Source: Marinifilum_A sediminis (lineage in GTDB: Bacteria > Bacteroidota > Bacteroidia > Bacteroidales > Marinifilaceae). Taken from it: a DNA stretch of 64,000 nt. Location of the stretch: the NCBI GenBank assembly GCA_947496465.1, contig CANMCX010000007.1:106271-170270 (forward strand), given 5' to 3'. Both the position numbers and the translations under genes were made by a program. Under the pieces are notes generated by a model. It had not been told where the DNA came from. It saw nothing but the letters and a program-made list of their open reading frames with translations, and ran no database searches. Positions 52,150 through 60,596 of the stretch are shown piece by piece; position 1 is the stretch's first letter, and every line of letters starts with the position of its first letter.

Positions 52150-53604
52150 ATGTTAAAGCAAAGTTTACAGCAAAAATTATTACAGAAATTATCACCTCAA
52201 CAAATACAGGTGATAAAGTTGTTGGAGCTTCCTACTTTGCAACTCGAGGAAAGAATTAAGAAGGAGTTGGAAGAAAATCCTGTTCTCGAAGAAGGAGGAA
52301 ACGAAGAAGAATATCAGGAAAGTAGTCAAACAGAGGATACAGCGGAACCAGATTCTGATAGAGAAGAGTTTACTTTGGAAGATTACATGAATGATGAAGA
52401 TGTTCCTTCTTATAAATTATCTGCACAAAATTATTCGAAAGATGATAAACATGAAGAAATTCCTTTTTCGGGAGGAACTACCTTTCATGAATTATTGATT
52501 TCACAATTGGGACTTCGAATTTTATCTCCTGAAGATGCTGCCTTAACCGAATATCTTATCGGGAATATCGATGAAGATGGATATTTGAGAAGAGATATCG
52601 ATAATATTGTTGATGATTTGGCATTTTCAACGGGAGTTGAAACTTCTTTTGAGCAATTGGTTGAACTGTTGAGAGTAATTCAGGATTTTGACCCTGCAGG
52701 CGTTGGTGCTCGAGACTTACAGGAATGTTTGTTGTTGCAGATACAAAGAAAAGGAAAGCACAACCCAGATGTAAAATTGGCTCAACTAATTTTAAAGAAA
52801 CATTTCGAAGAATTTACGAAAAAGCATTACGATAAAATACAGAGGCGTGTAAATGCGAGTGATGAAGATTTTAAATGTGCCATTGATGAAATATTAAAGT
52901 TGAATCCTAAACCAGGATCGGCTTTTAACAATCCAATGGTAAAAGCTTCGCCAACCATTATTCCGGATTTTATTCTGGAAGAGGAAGATGGTGACCTTCG
53001 TTTAAGTTTGAATGCTAGAAATGTACCTGAACTTCACATTAGTCGATCCTATTCGGAAATGTTGCAGGATTATTCTGGAAATAAGAAGAATCAATCGAAG
53101 GATAAGAAGGATGCGGTAATGTTTGTCAAGCAAAAATTGGATTCTGCAAAATGGTTTATCGATGCGATTAAGCAGCGACAAAATACTTTGCTGGTTAGTA
53201 TGAATGCAATTATCGATTTTCAGCGTGCTTACTTTATGGAAGGTGATGAAAAGAAATTAAAGCCAATGATTTTGAAAGATATTGCAGATATCACTGGTTT
53301 AGATATATCAACCATTTCGAGAGTTTCCAATTCGAAATACATCCAAACGCATTTTGGAATCTTCTCACTAAAATATTTTTTCTCAGAAGGTATGCAAACC
53401 GATTCTGGTGAAGAAGTTTCTACACGAGAAATTAAGAAGATATTGCAGGAATGTGTTGATAATGAAGACAAGAAAAAGCCATTAACTGATGATAAGTTGG
53501 CTGCAATATTAAAAGAGAAATCATATCAGATTGCCCGTAGAACAGTAGCCAAATACCGAGAGCAATTGAATATTCCGGTGGCTCGCTTAAGAAAAGAACT
53601 ATAA
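52150..53604 (+). CDS. rpoN: RNA polymerase sigma-54 factor
   Basis: 484 residues. The N-terminal glutamine-rich activator region (LKQSLQQKLLQKLSPQQIQVIKLLELPTLQLEERI), an acidic linker, the core-binding region, the HTH-containing domain (ITGLDISTISRVSNSKYIQTHFG) and the RpoN box (ARRTVAKYRE) are all seen. It directs transcription that needs ATP-driven enhancer-binding proteins. No such activator gene lies in this window. Confidence 0.97.
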   Translation: MLKQSLQQKLLQKLSPQQIQVIKLLELPTLQLEERIKKELEENPVLEEGGNEEEYQESSQTEDTAEPDSDREEFTLEDYMNDEDVPSYKLSAQNYSKDDKHEEIPFSGGTTFHELLISQLGLRILSPEDAALTEYLIGNIDEDGYLRRDIDNIVDDLAFSTGVETSFEQLVELLRVIQDFDPAGVGARDLQECLLLQIQRKGKHNPDVKLAQLILKKHFEEFTKKHYDKIQRRVNASDEDFKCAIDEILKLNPKPGSAFNNPMVKASPTIIPDFILEEEDGDLRLSLNARNVPELHISRSYSEMLQDYSGNKKNQSKDKKDAVMFVKQKLDSAKWFIDAIKQRQNTLLVSMNAIIDFQRAYFMEGDEKKLKPMILKDIADITGLDISTISRVSNSKYIQTHFGIFSLKYFFSEGMQTDSGEEVSTREIKKILQECVDNEDKKKPLTDDKLAAILKEKSYQIARRTVAKYREQLNIPVARLRKEL

Positions 53605-53628
53605 ATTTTGTTAAAGAATAAAGAACTT

Positions 53629-53654
53629 GGTGCAAAGACAATTATCTTTGCACC
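53629..53654 (+). terminator. Terminator of rpoN
   Basis: Perfect 10-bp arms GGTGCAAAGA and TCTTTGCACC with a 6-base loop, then Ts. Confidence 0.9.
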
Positions 53655-53727
53655 TTTGTTTTATATAAGTATGAACCTTACTGATACTTAATTCTGAATT
53701 ATCAGGTTGACCCAAGAATAAAAGAAT

Positions 53728-54330
53728 ATGAATCTTTCAAGAATAATTTCTGGAGTAGCACACCCTATGTTGATGCCTCTTTATTCAATCTTTATTGTAT
53801 TTCATTCAGGAACTTATTTAGATTATACACCACCTCAACTAATAAGAGTAATTTATTTAATTGTGGCAATATCAACAATATTATTGCCGGTAAGTGTATT
53901 GCCATTGCTAAAAGCTCAAAAATTAGTGTCTGATTATGGATTGGATAACAAAAGAGAAAGAATAATACCTCTTGCATTGTCGATTATTTTTTATGCATTG
54001 GGATTTTATTTACTAATGAAATTCCCAATTACAAGAGTTGTAGCTCATTTACAGTTGGCTGCAATTATTTCTATTGCTGTTATTGCTGGTATTTCTACAA
54101 AATGGAAAGTGAGCATTCACATGGCAGGAATAGGTGGTTTTCTTGGAATGATAATGGCTTTTTCAATTCTATTCTCAAGTTCGTTGCGCATGTATTTTAT
54201 TGCAGGAATTTTAATGGCTGGTTTGTTGGCTTATTCCCGCTTAAAATTAAACCTGCACACTCCTTCTCAGGTATATGCAGGTTTTGTTTTAGGTTTTACT
54301 ATTATTTTTTCTACTCTCTTACTAATGTAA
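53728..54330 (+). CDS. PAP2-like integral membrane protein
   Basis: 200 residues with about five or six membrane helices. The sequence SIHMAGIGG followed by YSRLKLNLHTPSQVYAGFVLGF resembles the C-terminal PAP2 phosphatase motif (SR-x-H-x-x-D-V-x-x-G), but the usual aspartate is serine/glutamine here, so activity is doubtful. It converges with the SPOR lipoprotein gene, 2 bases apart. Confidence 0.72.
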   Translation: MNLSRIISGVAHPMLMPLYSIFIVFHSGTYLDYTPPQLIRVIYLIVAISTILLPVSVLPLLKAQKLVSDYGLDNKRERIIPLALSIIFYALGFYLLMKFPITRVVAHLQLAAIISIAVIAGISTKWKVSIHMAGIGGFLGMIMAFSILFSSSLRMYFIAGILMAGLLAYSRLKLNLHTPSQVYAGFVLGFTIIFSTLLLM

Positions 54331-54332
54331 GG

Positions 54333-54752
54333 TTACTGACGTAACAACCACAAGTCGGGTTTTTTATTCAGTTTACGCAGTCGCTTTAATTCTTTTACAG
54401 CCGATTCTTTATTGTTGAAAGATTGCAGAACTACTCTATACTTACCATTTTTTTCTAAAACAATTGAAGGATATCCTTTTTGGTAGAGTCTACTTTTAAA
54501 ATTATCCGCTTGCTTTTTGTAGTTGTAGCTTGCAGCTACAATATGGTAATCAAATATCTTTCTGTTTTGGGCAATTTGTTCATTTGTTAATTTAGGCTCC
54601 GGTTTTTCTGGAGGTGGAGTAAGTTCAGGAACTTGTCGTTTCGCAGTTTGCGCTACAACATTTTCTTTGTTTACTGTGGTTACCGATTTTTTATCATTAC
54701 AGGATATCAGTAATAGAAAAACCGGGATGAGTAAATAAATCAATTTTGCCAT
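54333..54752 (-). CDS. SPOR-domain lipoprotein (second of a pair)
   Basis: 139 residues with lipobox LISC (Cys18). The C-terminal SPOR domain (about 65-139: DYHIVAASYNYKKQADNFKSRLYQKGYPSIVLEKNGKYRVVLQSFNNKESAVKELKRLR) binds denuded peptidoglycan at division sites. A Pro/Glu-rich linker joins it to the lipid anchor. It lies 6 bases after its paralogue, same operon. Confidence 0.9.
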   Translation of the reverse strand: MAKLIYLLIPVFLLLISCNDKKSVTTVNKENVVAQTAKRQVPELTPPPEKPEPKLTNEQIAQNRKIFDYHIVAASYNYKKQADNFKSRLYQKGYPSIVLEKNGKYRVVLQSFNNKESAVKELKRLRKLNKKPDLWLLRQ

Positions 54753-54758
54753 ACCTAA

Positions 54759-55190
54759 TTATCGTTTGATATAAAGCCAAGTATCTTTATGCTCTTCTGT
54801 TGAGCGGACATTCTTTAATTCTTCGAATGCTAACTTTCTATTCGAGAAACCTTTGTAGGAAACACGATAGAATCCGTTAGTTGCGTTGTGAACTTCTGAT
54901 ACATATCCTTCTGTTTTCAATTTATTTTGAAGCTTATCAGCATTTGATTGCTTTTCGAAACTGGCAACTATCAGAAAATATTTATTAGACACCTTTTCAA
55001 CAACAGGTTCTAATTTCTTTTTTGCTACAGGCTTAGCTGCAGGTTTTTTAACTTCTTTTTTCTTTGCAACTTTTTCGGTTGTCGCTTTCTTCTTTACAGT
55101 TTTAGCTTCTTCTTTACACGAACTTAGCCCTACTGATACAATCAGAACACACAAAAGAAGAATTTTAGATAGATTACTCATAGCCTTCAC
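54759..55190 (-). CDS. SPOR-domain lipoprotein (first of a pair)
   Basis: 143 residues with lipobox LSSC. A Lys/Ala-rich linker (KKKATTEKVAKKKEVKKPAAKPVAKKK) leads to a SPOR domain (KYFLIVASFEKQSNADKLQNKLKTEGYVSEVHNATNGFYRVSYKGFSNRKLAFEELKNVR). Start could be Met1 or Met4. The two lipoproteins appear to be tandem duplicates. Confidence 0.9.
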   Translation of the reverse strand: MKAMSNLSKILLLCVLIVSVGLSSCKEEAKTVKKKATTEKVAKKKEVKKPAAKPVAKKKLEPVVEKVSNKYFLIVASFEKQSNADKLQNKLKTEGYVSEVHNATNGFYRVSYKGFSNRKLAFEELKNVRSTEEHKDTWLYIKR

Positions 55191-55472
55191 ATTAATATAA
55201 TATTAACAAATTTACAATTTTATTACTGATTTGAAGAATACTTTGTTTATTTGTTACAAGCTTCAAAAAATACATAAATAGCTATGGTAATTATTGAAGC
55301 TGATAATATTCTTATCAGAAAAATACTAAATTCTTACTTTACTGGCCTAATGTTCTTGTAAATAATATATTTTTTTTTGATATGAATGATTCCAAATTGG
55401 ATAAAGATCATAAGTAGAATCGAAAACCATCAAATTAACTATAGAATATTAATTGATAAAATTATTTAGAGT

Positions 55473-55847
55473 ATGAAAACAATTGCTTTGGTAGCCCATA
55501 ATGAGAAGAAAAGTGTAATGTTGGCTTGGGTGAAAAGACATAAGGACGAATTAAAAAAGCACAAATTGATCGGAACTACAAATACATCTGAAATTTTAAA
55601 TTCCGTGCTGGATCTGGAAGTTGAGCCTTTTGGTCACGGTCCTAATGGAGGAGATATTCTTTTAGCTGCACAAATTCTGGAAGGAAAGGTAGATGAAGTG
55701 ATATTTTTAATTGATGCTGAAACTCCGCATGGGCATGAACACGATATTCAAACCTTGATTAGAACTTGTGTTCTGAATAACGTACCAATGGCTTTAAATG
55801 TAGCAACAGCTGATTATTTGGTAAAGCTAAATAAATCAGAAAAATAG
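55473..55847 (+). CDS. mgsA: Methylglyoxal synthase
   Basis: 124 residues. The enzyme converts dihydroxyacetone phosphate to methylglyoxal and phosphate, bypassing lower glycolysis when phosphate is low. Seen: IALVAHNEKK, LIGTTNTSEIL, FGHGPNGGDILLAAQI with the catalytic aspartate, and IFLIDAETPHGHEHDIQTLIRTC. It is shorter than the E. coli enzyme but has all core motifs. It lies just before the phosphate transporter, separated by the Pho-like element; a phosphate-response role fits but is inference. Confidence 0.92.
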   Translation: MKTIALVAHNEKKSVMLAWVKRHKDELKKHKLIGTTNTSEILNSVLDLEVEPFGHGPNGGDILLAAQILEGKVDEVIFLIDAETPHGHEHDIQTLIRTCVLNNVPMALNVATADYLVKLNKSEK

Positions 55848-55852
55848 GATTG

Positions 55853-55919
55853 TTAACGTTAAATTAACACAAACGTAACAAAACTGAAACATTTTCTTCT
55901 CCATGTGTTAGTATGTTTG
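55853..55919 (+). promoter_or_regulatory. Pho-box-like repeats and -7 box before the phosphate transporter gene
   Basis: TTAAC at 55853 and 55864, GTAAC at 55875 and GAAAC at 55886 give four half-sites with an exact 11-base period. TATGTTTG at 55912-55919 is the -7 box, 21 bases after the last half-site. The arrangement nearly copies that at 33537-33591. It is likely bound by the PhoB-like regulator; inference. Confidence 0.65.
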
Positions 55920-55943
55920 TCTCGAATTTACGAACTTAATAAC

Positions 55944-58241
55944 ATGGAGAACTTTTACTTACTAATTGTGGTGGTGCTATTTGCATTAGCCATAAGTGAT
56001 CTTATTGTTGGCGTTAGTAACGACGCTGTGAACTTCCTAAACTCTGCTTTTGGTTCTAAAGCTGCCCCTCGTTATGTGATAATGATTATTGCCAGCTTGG
56101 GAATTTTAGTTGGAGCAACCTTTTCAAGCGGTATGATGGAAGTGGCCCGAAAAGGGATTTTTCATCCCGATCAATTCTACTTTGCCGAGATCATGATTAT
56201 TTTTGTTGCGGTAATGCTAACAGATATTATACTGTTGGATTTTTACAATACCGTAGGTCTGCCAACATCAACTACAGTATCAATTGTATTTGAATTGTTA
56301 GGTGCAGCAGTTGCGGTTGCCGTAGTTAAAATAATGAACTCTGCAGATCAATCCTTACTCGATTTGGGAAATTACATTAACTCTGCTAAGGCGCTAGCCA
56401 TTATAACGGGTATTTTACTTAGTGTTGTAATTGCGTTCTTATCAGGTTCGCTTGTTCAATGGGTTACCCGACTAATTTTCACCTATAAGTATGAAAAGTC
56501 ATTTAAATACTTTGGTGCTATTTTTGGAGGATTTGCGATTACTGCAATTACGTATTTCATTTTAATTAAAGGTGCAAAGGGTTCTTCTTTTATTGATAAA
56601 GATACTCTTGCATGGATCAAATCGAATACTTTTACAATTATTGCAGTGTGTTTTATTGGATGGACAGTGATATTACAATTGTTAGTATGGTTTGTTCGAT
56701 TAAATATACTTAGAGTAATTGTATTGGTTGGTACATTTGCCTTAGCTATGGCTTTTGCAGGTAACGACTTGGTTAACTTTATTGGTGTGCCATTGGCAGG
56801 TTTCAAATCGTTCCAGGCATTTGCAGCTAATCCGGGCGCAGATCCTTATGGCATGACCATGGGAATTCTTAGCGCAAAAGTACAAACAGAAACTTACTTG
56901 TTGATTATTGCAGGTGTTGTGATGACTGTTACTTTATGGTTTTCAAAAAAAGCCAGAACAGTTACCGAGACTGAAATTGGCTTGAGTAGCCAAAATGAGG
57001 GAGATGAAAAATTTGGATCATCATTCTTTGCTCGTTTATTGGTTCGTCGTTCATTATCAGCGAATAGCAATTTTAAGCGCATGATGCCAGCTACTATTCA
57101 GCAAGGAATAGCGAATAGATTTAATAAACCAGAGGAAGTTGTGATTCCGGGAGTTGATCCTAAGGATAAACCAGCTTTCGATATGATCCGAGCATCAGTT
57201 AATCTTACCGTAGCAAGTATCCTTATTTCTATAGGTACATCATTAAAATTACCATTATCTACAACCTATGTTACATTTATGGTGGCTATGGGTACTTCCT
57301 TATCAGATAGAGCTTGGGGTAGAGATTCTGCTGTATATCGTATTACAGGTGTATTAACTGTTATTGGTGGTTGGTTTTTTACAGCTTTTTCAGCCTTTAC
57401 AGCGGCATTTATTTTTGCAAATCTGATAAATTGGTTAGGCGGTTTTGCAATTCTTGGATTGTTAACTCTTGCTATAATCTTTGTGGTTCGTTCGCATGTT
57501 TTCCATAAGAGAAAATCTAAAGCTAAGGAAGAAGTAAGCGAGGAAGATGATACAATTATTATAAAAGGTGGAATTTTTGAGCAGTTGACTTTTGCAGTTT
57601 CAGGTATCACAGTTAAGATTCCAAATTTGTATGGAAAAATAATTAATGGACTTGCTTTTGAAGAACGTGCAAAATTGAAAGAATGCAATAAAAAAGCTGG
57701 TAAGTTAGATAAGGAGGCAAAATCGATTAAAGATCAGGTTCCTTTGATGATGAAAAAGTTAAGCGACGATAGCATTGCTACTGGACCTTTCTACGTTCAA
57801 TTGATTGACTACTTGCGTGAGATTGCTCACTCAATGAGTTTTATCGCTGGACCAGCATTTGACTATGTTGATAATAATCACAAAACTTTAATAACAGAGC
57901 AGGTTAATGAACTGAATACAATCCAAACTAAACTGGATGATTTTTTCAGAACTATCAATCGCATATTAAAAGAGAGTAGTTATGATGTTGCTGAAATAGA
58001 GAAAGCTTTTGCTAAGCAGAAAAGCTTGTTGACATCGATTCGCAAGTTCAGAAAAGAACAAATTCGTAGAATTAAAGCCGAGAAAGTAGGTACTAGAAAT
58101 TCTGTACTCTATTTAGGAATTCTGAATGAAACTAAGAATTTAACCTTGCATGCGGGTAATCTATTAAAGGCATCTAGAGATTTTTCAGGGTTTAGTGGAG
58201 AAGACGAAACTTCAGATGATGAAATTTCTACAGAAGATTAA
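55944..58241 (+). CDS. PiT-family inorganic phosphate transporter with C-terminal PhoU-like domain
   Basis: 765 residues from the ATG at 55944 (earlier in-frame starts lie upstream of or in the -7 box). The PiT signature appears twice: VGVSNDAVNFLNSAFG near the N-terminus and AGNDLVNFIGVPLAG in the middle, with about ten membrane helices to residue 530. The last 200 residues are charged helices (AKLKECNKKAGKLDKEAKSIKDQ; LREIAHSMSFIAGPAFDYVDNN) like PhoU/DUF47 proteins that control phosphate transport. The Pho-like box upstream links its control to phosphate. Confidence 0.92.
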   Translation: MENFYLLIVVVLFALAISDLIVGVSNDAVNFLNSAFGSKAAPRYVIMIIASLGILVGATFSSGMMEVARKGIFHPDQFYFAEIMIIFVAVMLTDIILLDFYNTVGLPTSTTVSIVFELLGAAVAVAVVKIMNSADQSLLDLGNYINSAKALAIITGILLSVVIAFLSGSLVQWVTRLIFTYKYEKSFKYFGAIFGGFAITAITYFILIKGAKGSSFIDKDTLAWIKSNTFTIIAVCFIGWTVILQLLVWFVRLNILRVIVLVGTFALAMAFAGNDLVNFIGVPLAGFKSFQAFAANPGADPYGMTMGILSAKVQTETYLLIIAGVVMTVTLWFSKKARTVTETEIGLSSQNEGDEKFGSSFFARLLVRRSLSANSNFKRMMPATIQQGIANRFNKPEEVVIPGVDPKDKPAFDMIRASVNLTVASILISIGTSLKLPLSTTYVTFMVAMGTSLSDRAWGRDSAVYRITGVLTVIGGWFFTAFSAFTAAFIFANLINWLGGFAILGLLTLAIIFVVRSHVFHKRKSKAKEEVSEEDDTIIIKGGIFEQLTFAVSGITVKIPNLYGKIINGLAFEERAKLKECNKKAGKLDKEAKSIKDQVPLMMKKLSDDSIATGPFYVQLIDYLREIAHSMSFIAGPAFDYVDNNHKTLITEQVNELNTIQTKLDDFFRTINRILKESSYDVAEIEKAFAKQKSLLTSIRKFRKEQIRRIKAEKVGTRNSVLYLGILNETKNLTLHAGNLLKASRDFSGFSGEDETSDDEISTED

Positions 58242-58265
58242 TTTTAATGCATACCTTATAAAAGC

Positions 58266-58293
58266 AAAGCCGATACTAATATGTATCGGCTTT
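58266..58293 (+). terminator. Terminator of the phosphate transporter gene
   Basis: Perfect 11-bp arms AAAGCCGATAC and GTATCGGCTTT with a 6-base loop, then T-rich sequence. Confidence 0.92.
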
Positions 58294-58317
58294 TGTTTTA
58301 CCATCAAGTATAGATCT

Positions 58318-58836
58318 TCAATCTATTTTCCTACTCAATATTCCTTCGGGCAAAAATGCTTTATTGAATTCTTTCTGATTCGTTTCAACATACTTTTTAA
58401 AACTCTCAGAATTCTCAAATTTGAGTTCAAAATTATCTTTCGACAAATACATTAATTTATATCTGTTACCTGATATTTCTTTTAATCGGTATATCATATA
58501 GCTTGATTCTGCATCTGGACCCAAAAATATAAGATTAAAATAATTGTCTTTTTTTATTTGTGTAGAGAACATTCTTAAATTTAATACCGATTCAATATAT
58601 TCTGATGAGTCAGCAAATTCATACAATTGCACAAGGTATTCGTGATGATTAAAAGCCATAACATTCAAAAAGCCTGAAGTTTCATTTTCTTTTTTCTCAT
58701 CAGAAAGTATCCATTCACCAAGAAACGATTCTTCAACTGCTGATTTTTCTGGTAGTCCAAGAGGAGTGGCAGATTCGTAATGACTGCATGAAGCAAGAAT
58801 GAAAATTGTAAATATTGGTAGCAATAGTCTTTTCAT
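58318..58836 (-). CDS. Hypothetical lipoprotein
   Basis: 172 residues with lipobox LASC (Cys17). The mature part (EESFLGEWILSDEKKENETSGFLNVMAFNHHEYLVQLYEF) looks like a small beta-barrel lipocalin-like domain, but no family is certain. It is the last of three minus-strand genes, 4 bases after the sirtuin gene. Confidence 0.78.
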   Translation of the reverse strand: MKRLLLPIFTIFILASCSHYESATPLGLPEKSAVEESFLGEWILSDEKKENETSGFLNVMAFNHHEYLVQLYEFADSSEYIESVLNLRMFSTQIKKDNYFNLIFLGPDAESSYMIYRLKEISGNRYKLMYLSKDNFELKFENSESFKKYVETNQKEFNKAFLPEGILSRKID

Positions 58837-58840
58837 ATCC

Positions 58841-59530
58841 TTAAGATTTTAATTGCAAAATGTCGTATAGTTCTGCCATACCAACACTTGCGATTTCATT
58901 AATAAAGGTAATATTGCGATTCGATTGAATTTTGGGTTGATTTGGATCTATAATATATATAGGAACTCCGCTGGGAACATAGTCAATTAATCCAGCAGCA
59001 GGATAAACATTCATCGAGGTTCCTATTATAAGGAACAAATCAGCTTGTGCGACAATTTCAGCAGCTTCCAAAATGGCAGGAACACTTTCTCCAAACCAAA
59101 CAATATGAGGGCGCAGTGGAGATCCCTTTTCACAAGTATCATTTAGGCTCAATTCCCATTTATCCAATTCATATATCAAGCTTGAATCTACAGTACTTCT
59201 GGCTTTTTTCAATTCGCCGTGCAGATGAAGAATTTTCGAACTACCAGCTCGTTCATGTAAATCATCTACATTTTGAGTTATAATATGGATATCGAAGTGA
59301 TCTTCAAGTTCAGCCAAAAGCTGATGTCCCTGGTTGGGTTTACTCTCAAATAATTTTTTTCGCCTTTCGTTGTAAAATTGGTGAACCAAATTAGGATTAT
59401 TTCTCCAAGCATCTGGGCTGGCAACTTCCATCACATCATACTGATTCCATAATCCTCCCATATCCCGAAAGGTTTTAATTCCGCTCTCGGCACTCATTCC
59501 TGCACCACTTAACACAACGAGTTTCTTCAT
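58841..59530 (-). CDS. cobB: Sir2-family NAD-dependent protein deacylase without zinc cysteines
   Basis: 229 residues. NAD-binding GAGMSAESGIKTFRD, catalytic region ITQNVDDLHERAGS and LHLHGELKKARS (active-site His), IVWFGESVP and IIGTSMNVYPAAGLI are all seen. The two CxxC pairs that bind zinc in E. coli CobB are absent: only one cysteine (NDTCEKG) remains in that region. This could be a zinc-less class III sirtuin, a form also known in other bacteria. The symbol is by family only. Confidence 0.88.
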   Translation of the reverse strand: MKKLVVLSGAGMSAESGIKTFRDMGGLWNQYDVMEVASPDAWRNNPNLVHQFYNERRKKLFESKPNQGHQLLAELEDHFDIHIITQNVDDLHERAGSSKILHLHGELKKARSTVDSSLIYELDKWELSLNDTCEKGSPLRPHIVWFGESVPAILEAAEIVAQADLFLIIGTSMNVYPAAGLIDYVPSGVPIYIIDPNQPKIQSNRNITFINEIASVGMAELYDILQLKS

Positions 59531-59535
59531 TACAT

Positions 59536-60411
59536 CTAGTTTAAAAGTTTTTTAAAATCCTTGCTTAAGAAGCTATCGGTTTGCTTGTTTTTAATCATGT
59601 GATAATCAAAATAGTAAATTTTTGCATCATCTGCACCAATAATAACCTTAAAACACCTTGCCTTTTTAGTAGTTTTTTCTGGTCCAACTTTGTGCAGAAA
59701 AACTACATCCCGATCTTTATTACTTATGGCATTTTCTATTTCATCGGAACTTACAATCTTAACCCTGCCCGAATACAGTTTTTTGATTTTCGATAAAGAT
59801 TTTGCATCCTTAGGAAGATCTTTTTGTGTGATGTACAAGATTTTGTTTTTGATTTCACCCATGTTTTTATTGTAGAACTTCAATATATTTTTTGAAATTA
59901 CAGAAGGATAATCGCTAATAAACGAAACATGATTTTGAATAAAACGAGTTAATGATTCCATTTTGTATAGGTAACTTTCTTCATCAACATCCAGATATGA
60001 AAGTGGAATAGAGCATAGATCTGTCATATCAGTAATGTCTGTGGCAGTTCCTCCCATTAGCAGACTCAAAAAATTATATTCCGCTTTGGTTTTGTCTTTA
60101 TTAAAAGTAACAATGCTAGTTACCAAAAAAGAGTATTCCGGATTCAATTTTTTCTGTTCAAATTCTTTATTGCTTATAAAATCATATTCCGTTAATTTCC
60201 AGTTCTTTTGGATCGCATTTTTTATTTTAGAATTGTAGTCTGAAAAAGGAGAATCTTCCAATACAATAAGAGTTTTAGTTTTGTAAAACTTCTTATAATC
60301 ATTGGCTGTTGGTAGAGATTCTTGCGAATATCCCTGATATCTAATGAAAAAGAAAAGAATTCCTGCTACAGCTCCTTTTAGGAAGTATGATTTTGCTCCA
60401 ATTGACTTCAT
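59536..60411 (-). CDS. Exported hypothetical protein
   Basis: 291 residues. Signal-like N-terminus (FLKGAVAGILFFFIRYQGYSQ). The mature part has mixed alpha/beta character (KTLIVLEDSPFSDYNSKIKNAIQKNWKLTEYDFI; KILYITQKDLPKDAKSLSKIKKLYSGRVKIVSSDEIENAI; CFKVIIGADDAKIYYFDYHMI). Not recognised. It begins a three-gene unit with the sirtuin (5 bases away) and the lipoprotein. Confidence 0.78.
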   Translation of the reverse strand: MKSIGAKSYFLKGAVAGILFFFIRYQGYSQESLPTANDYKKFYKTKTLIVLEDSPFSDYNSKIKNAIQKNWKLTEYDFISNKEFEQKKLNPEYSFLVTSIVTFNKDKTKAEYNFLSLLMGGTATDITDMTDLCSIPLSYLDVDEESYLYKMESLTRFIQNHVSFISDYPSVISKNILKFYNKNMGEIKNKILYITQKDLPKDAKSLSKIKKLYSGRVKIVSSDEIENAISNKDRDVVFLHKVGPEKTTKKARCFKVIIGADDAKIYYFDYHMIKNKQTDSFLSKDFKKLLN

Positions 60412-60583
60412 ATGTTTTCTATGTGTATGCTTAATTAAATTTACTCAATAATTTTTCATTATTCTAACGTTCCAGTTAGTCATTCCATTGTTTGGAGCTA
60501 GTGATTTCTTGTGATTTGTGATATTGTAAAAAATCAAAATTTTAAATTCTACTATTCTTTCGATCTTTTTCAATCTTGTTTCC

Positions 60584-60591
60584 TATTTTTG
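60584..60591 (+). promoter_or_regulatory. -7 box directly before dnaG (leaderless transcript)
   Basis: TATTTTTG matches TAnnTTTG and ends 5 bases before the chosen dnaG ATG. This position argues for a leaderless mRNA and against an earlier in-frame ATG at 60576. Confidence 0.5.
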
Positions 60592-60596
60592 TTGAT

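Noticed and set aside
51975..52259. 94-codon ORF before rpoN
   Set aside because: It runs through the asnS terminator and overlaps the conserved rpoN N-terminus in another frame.
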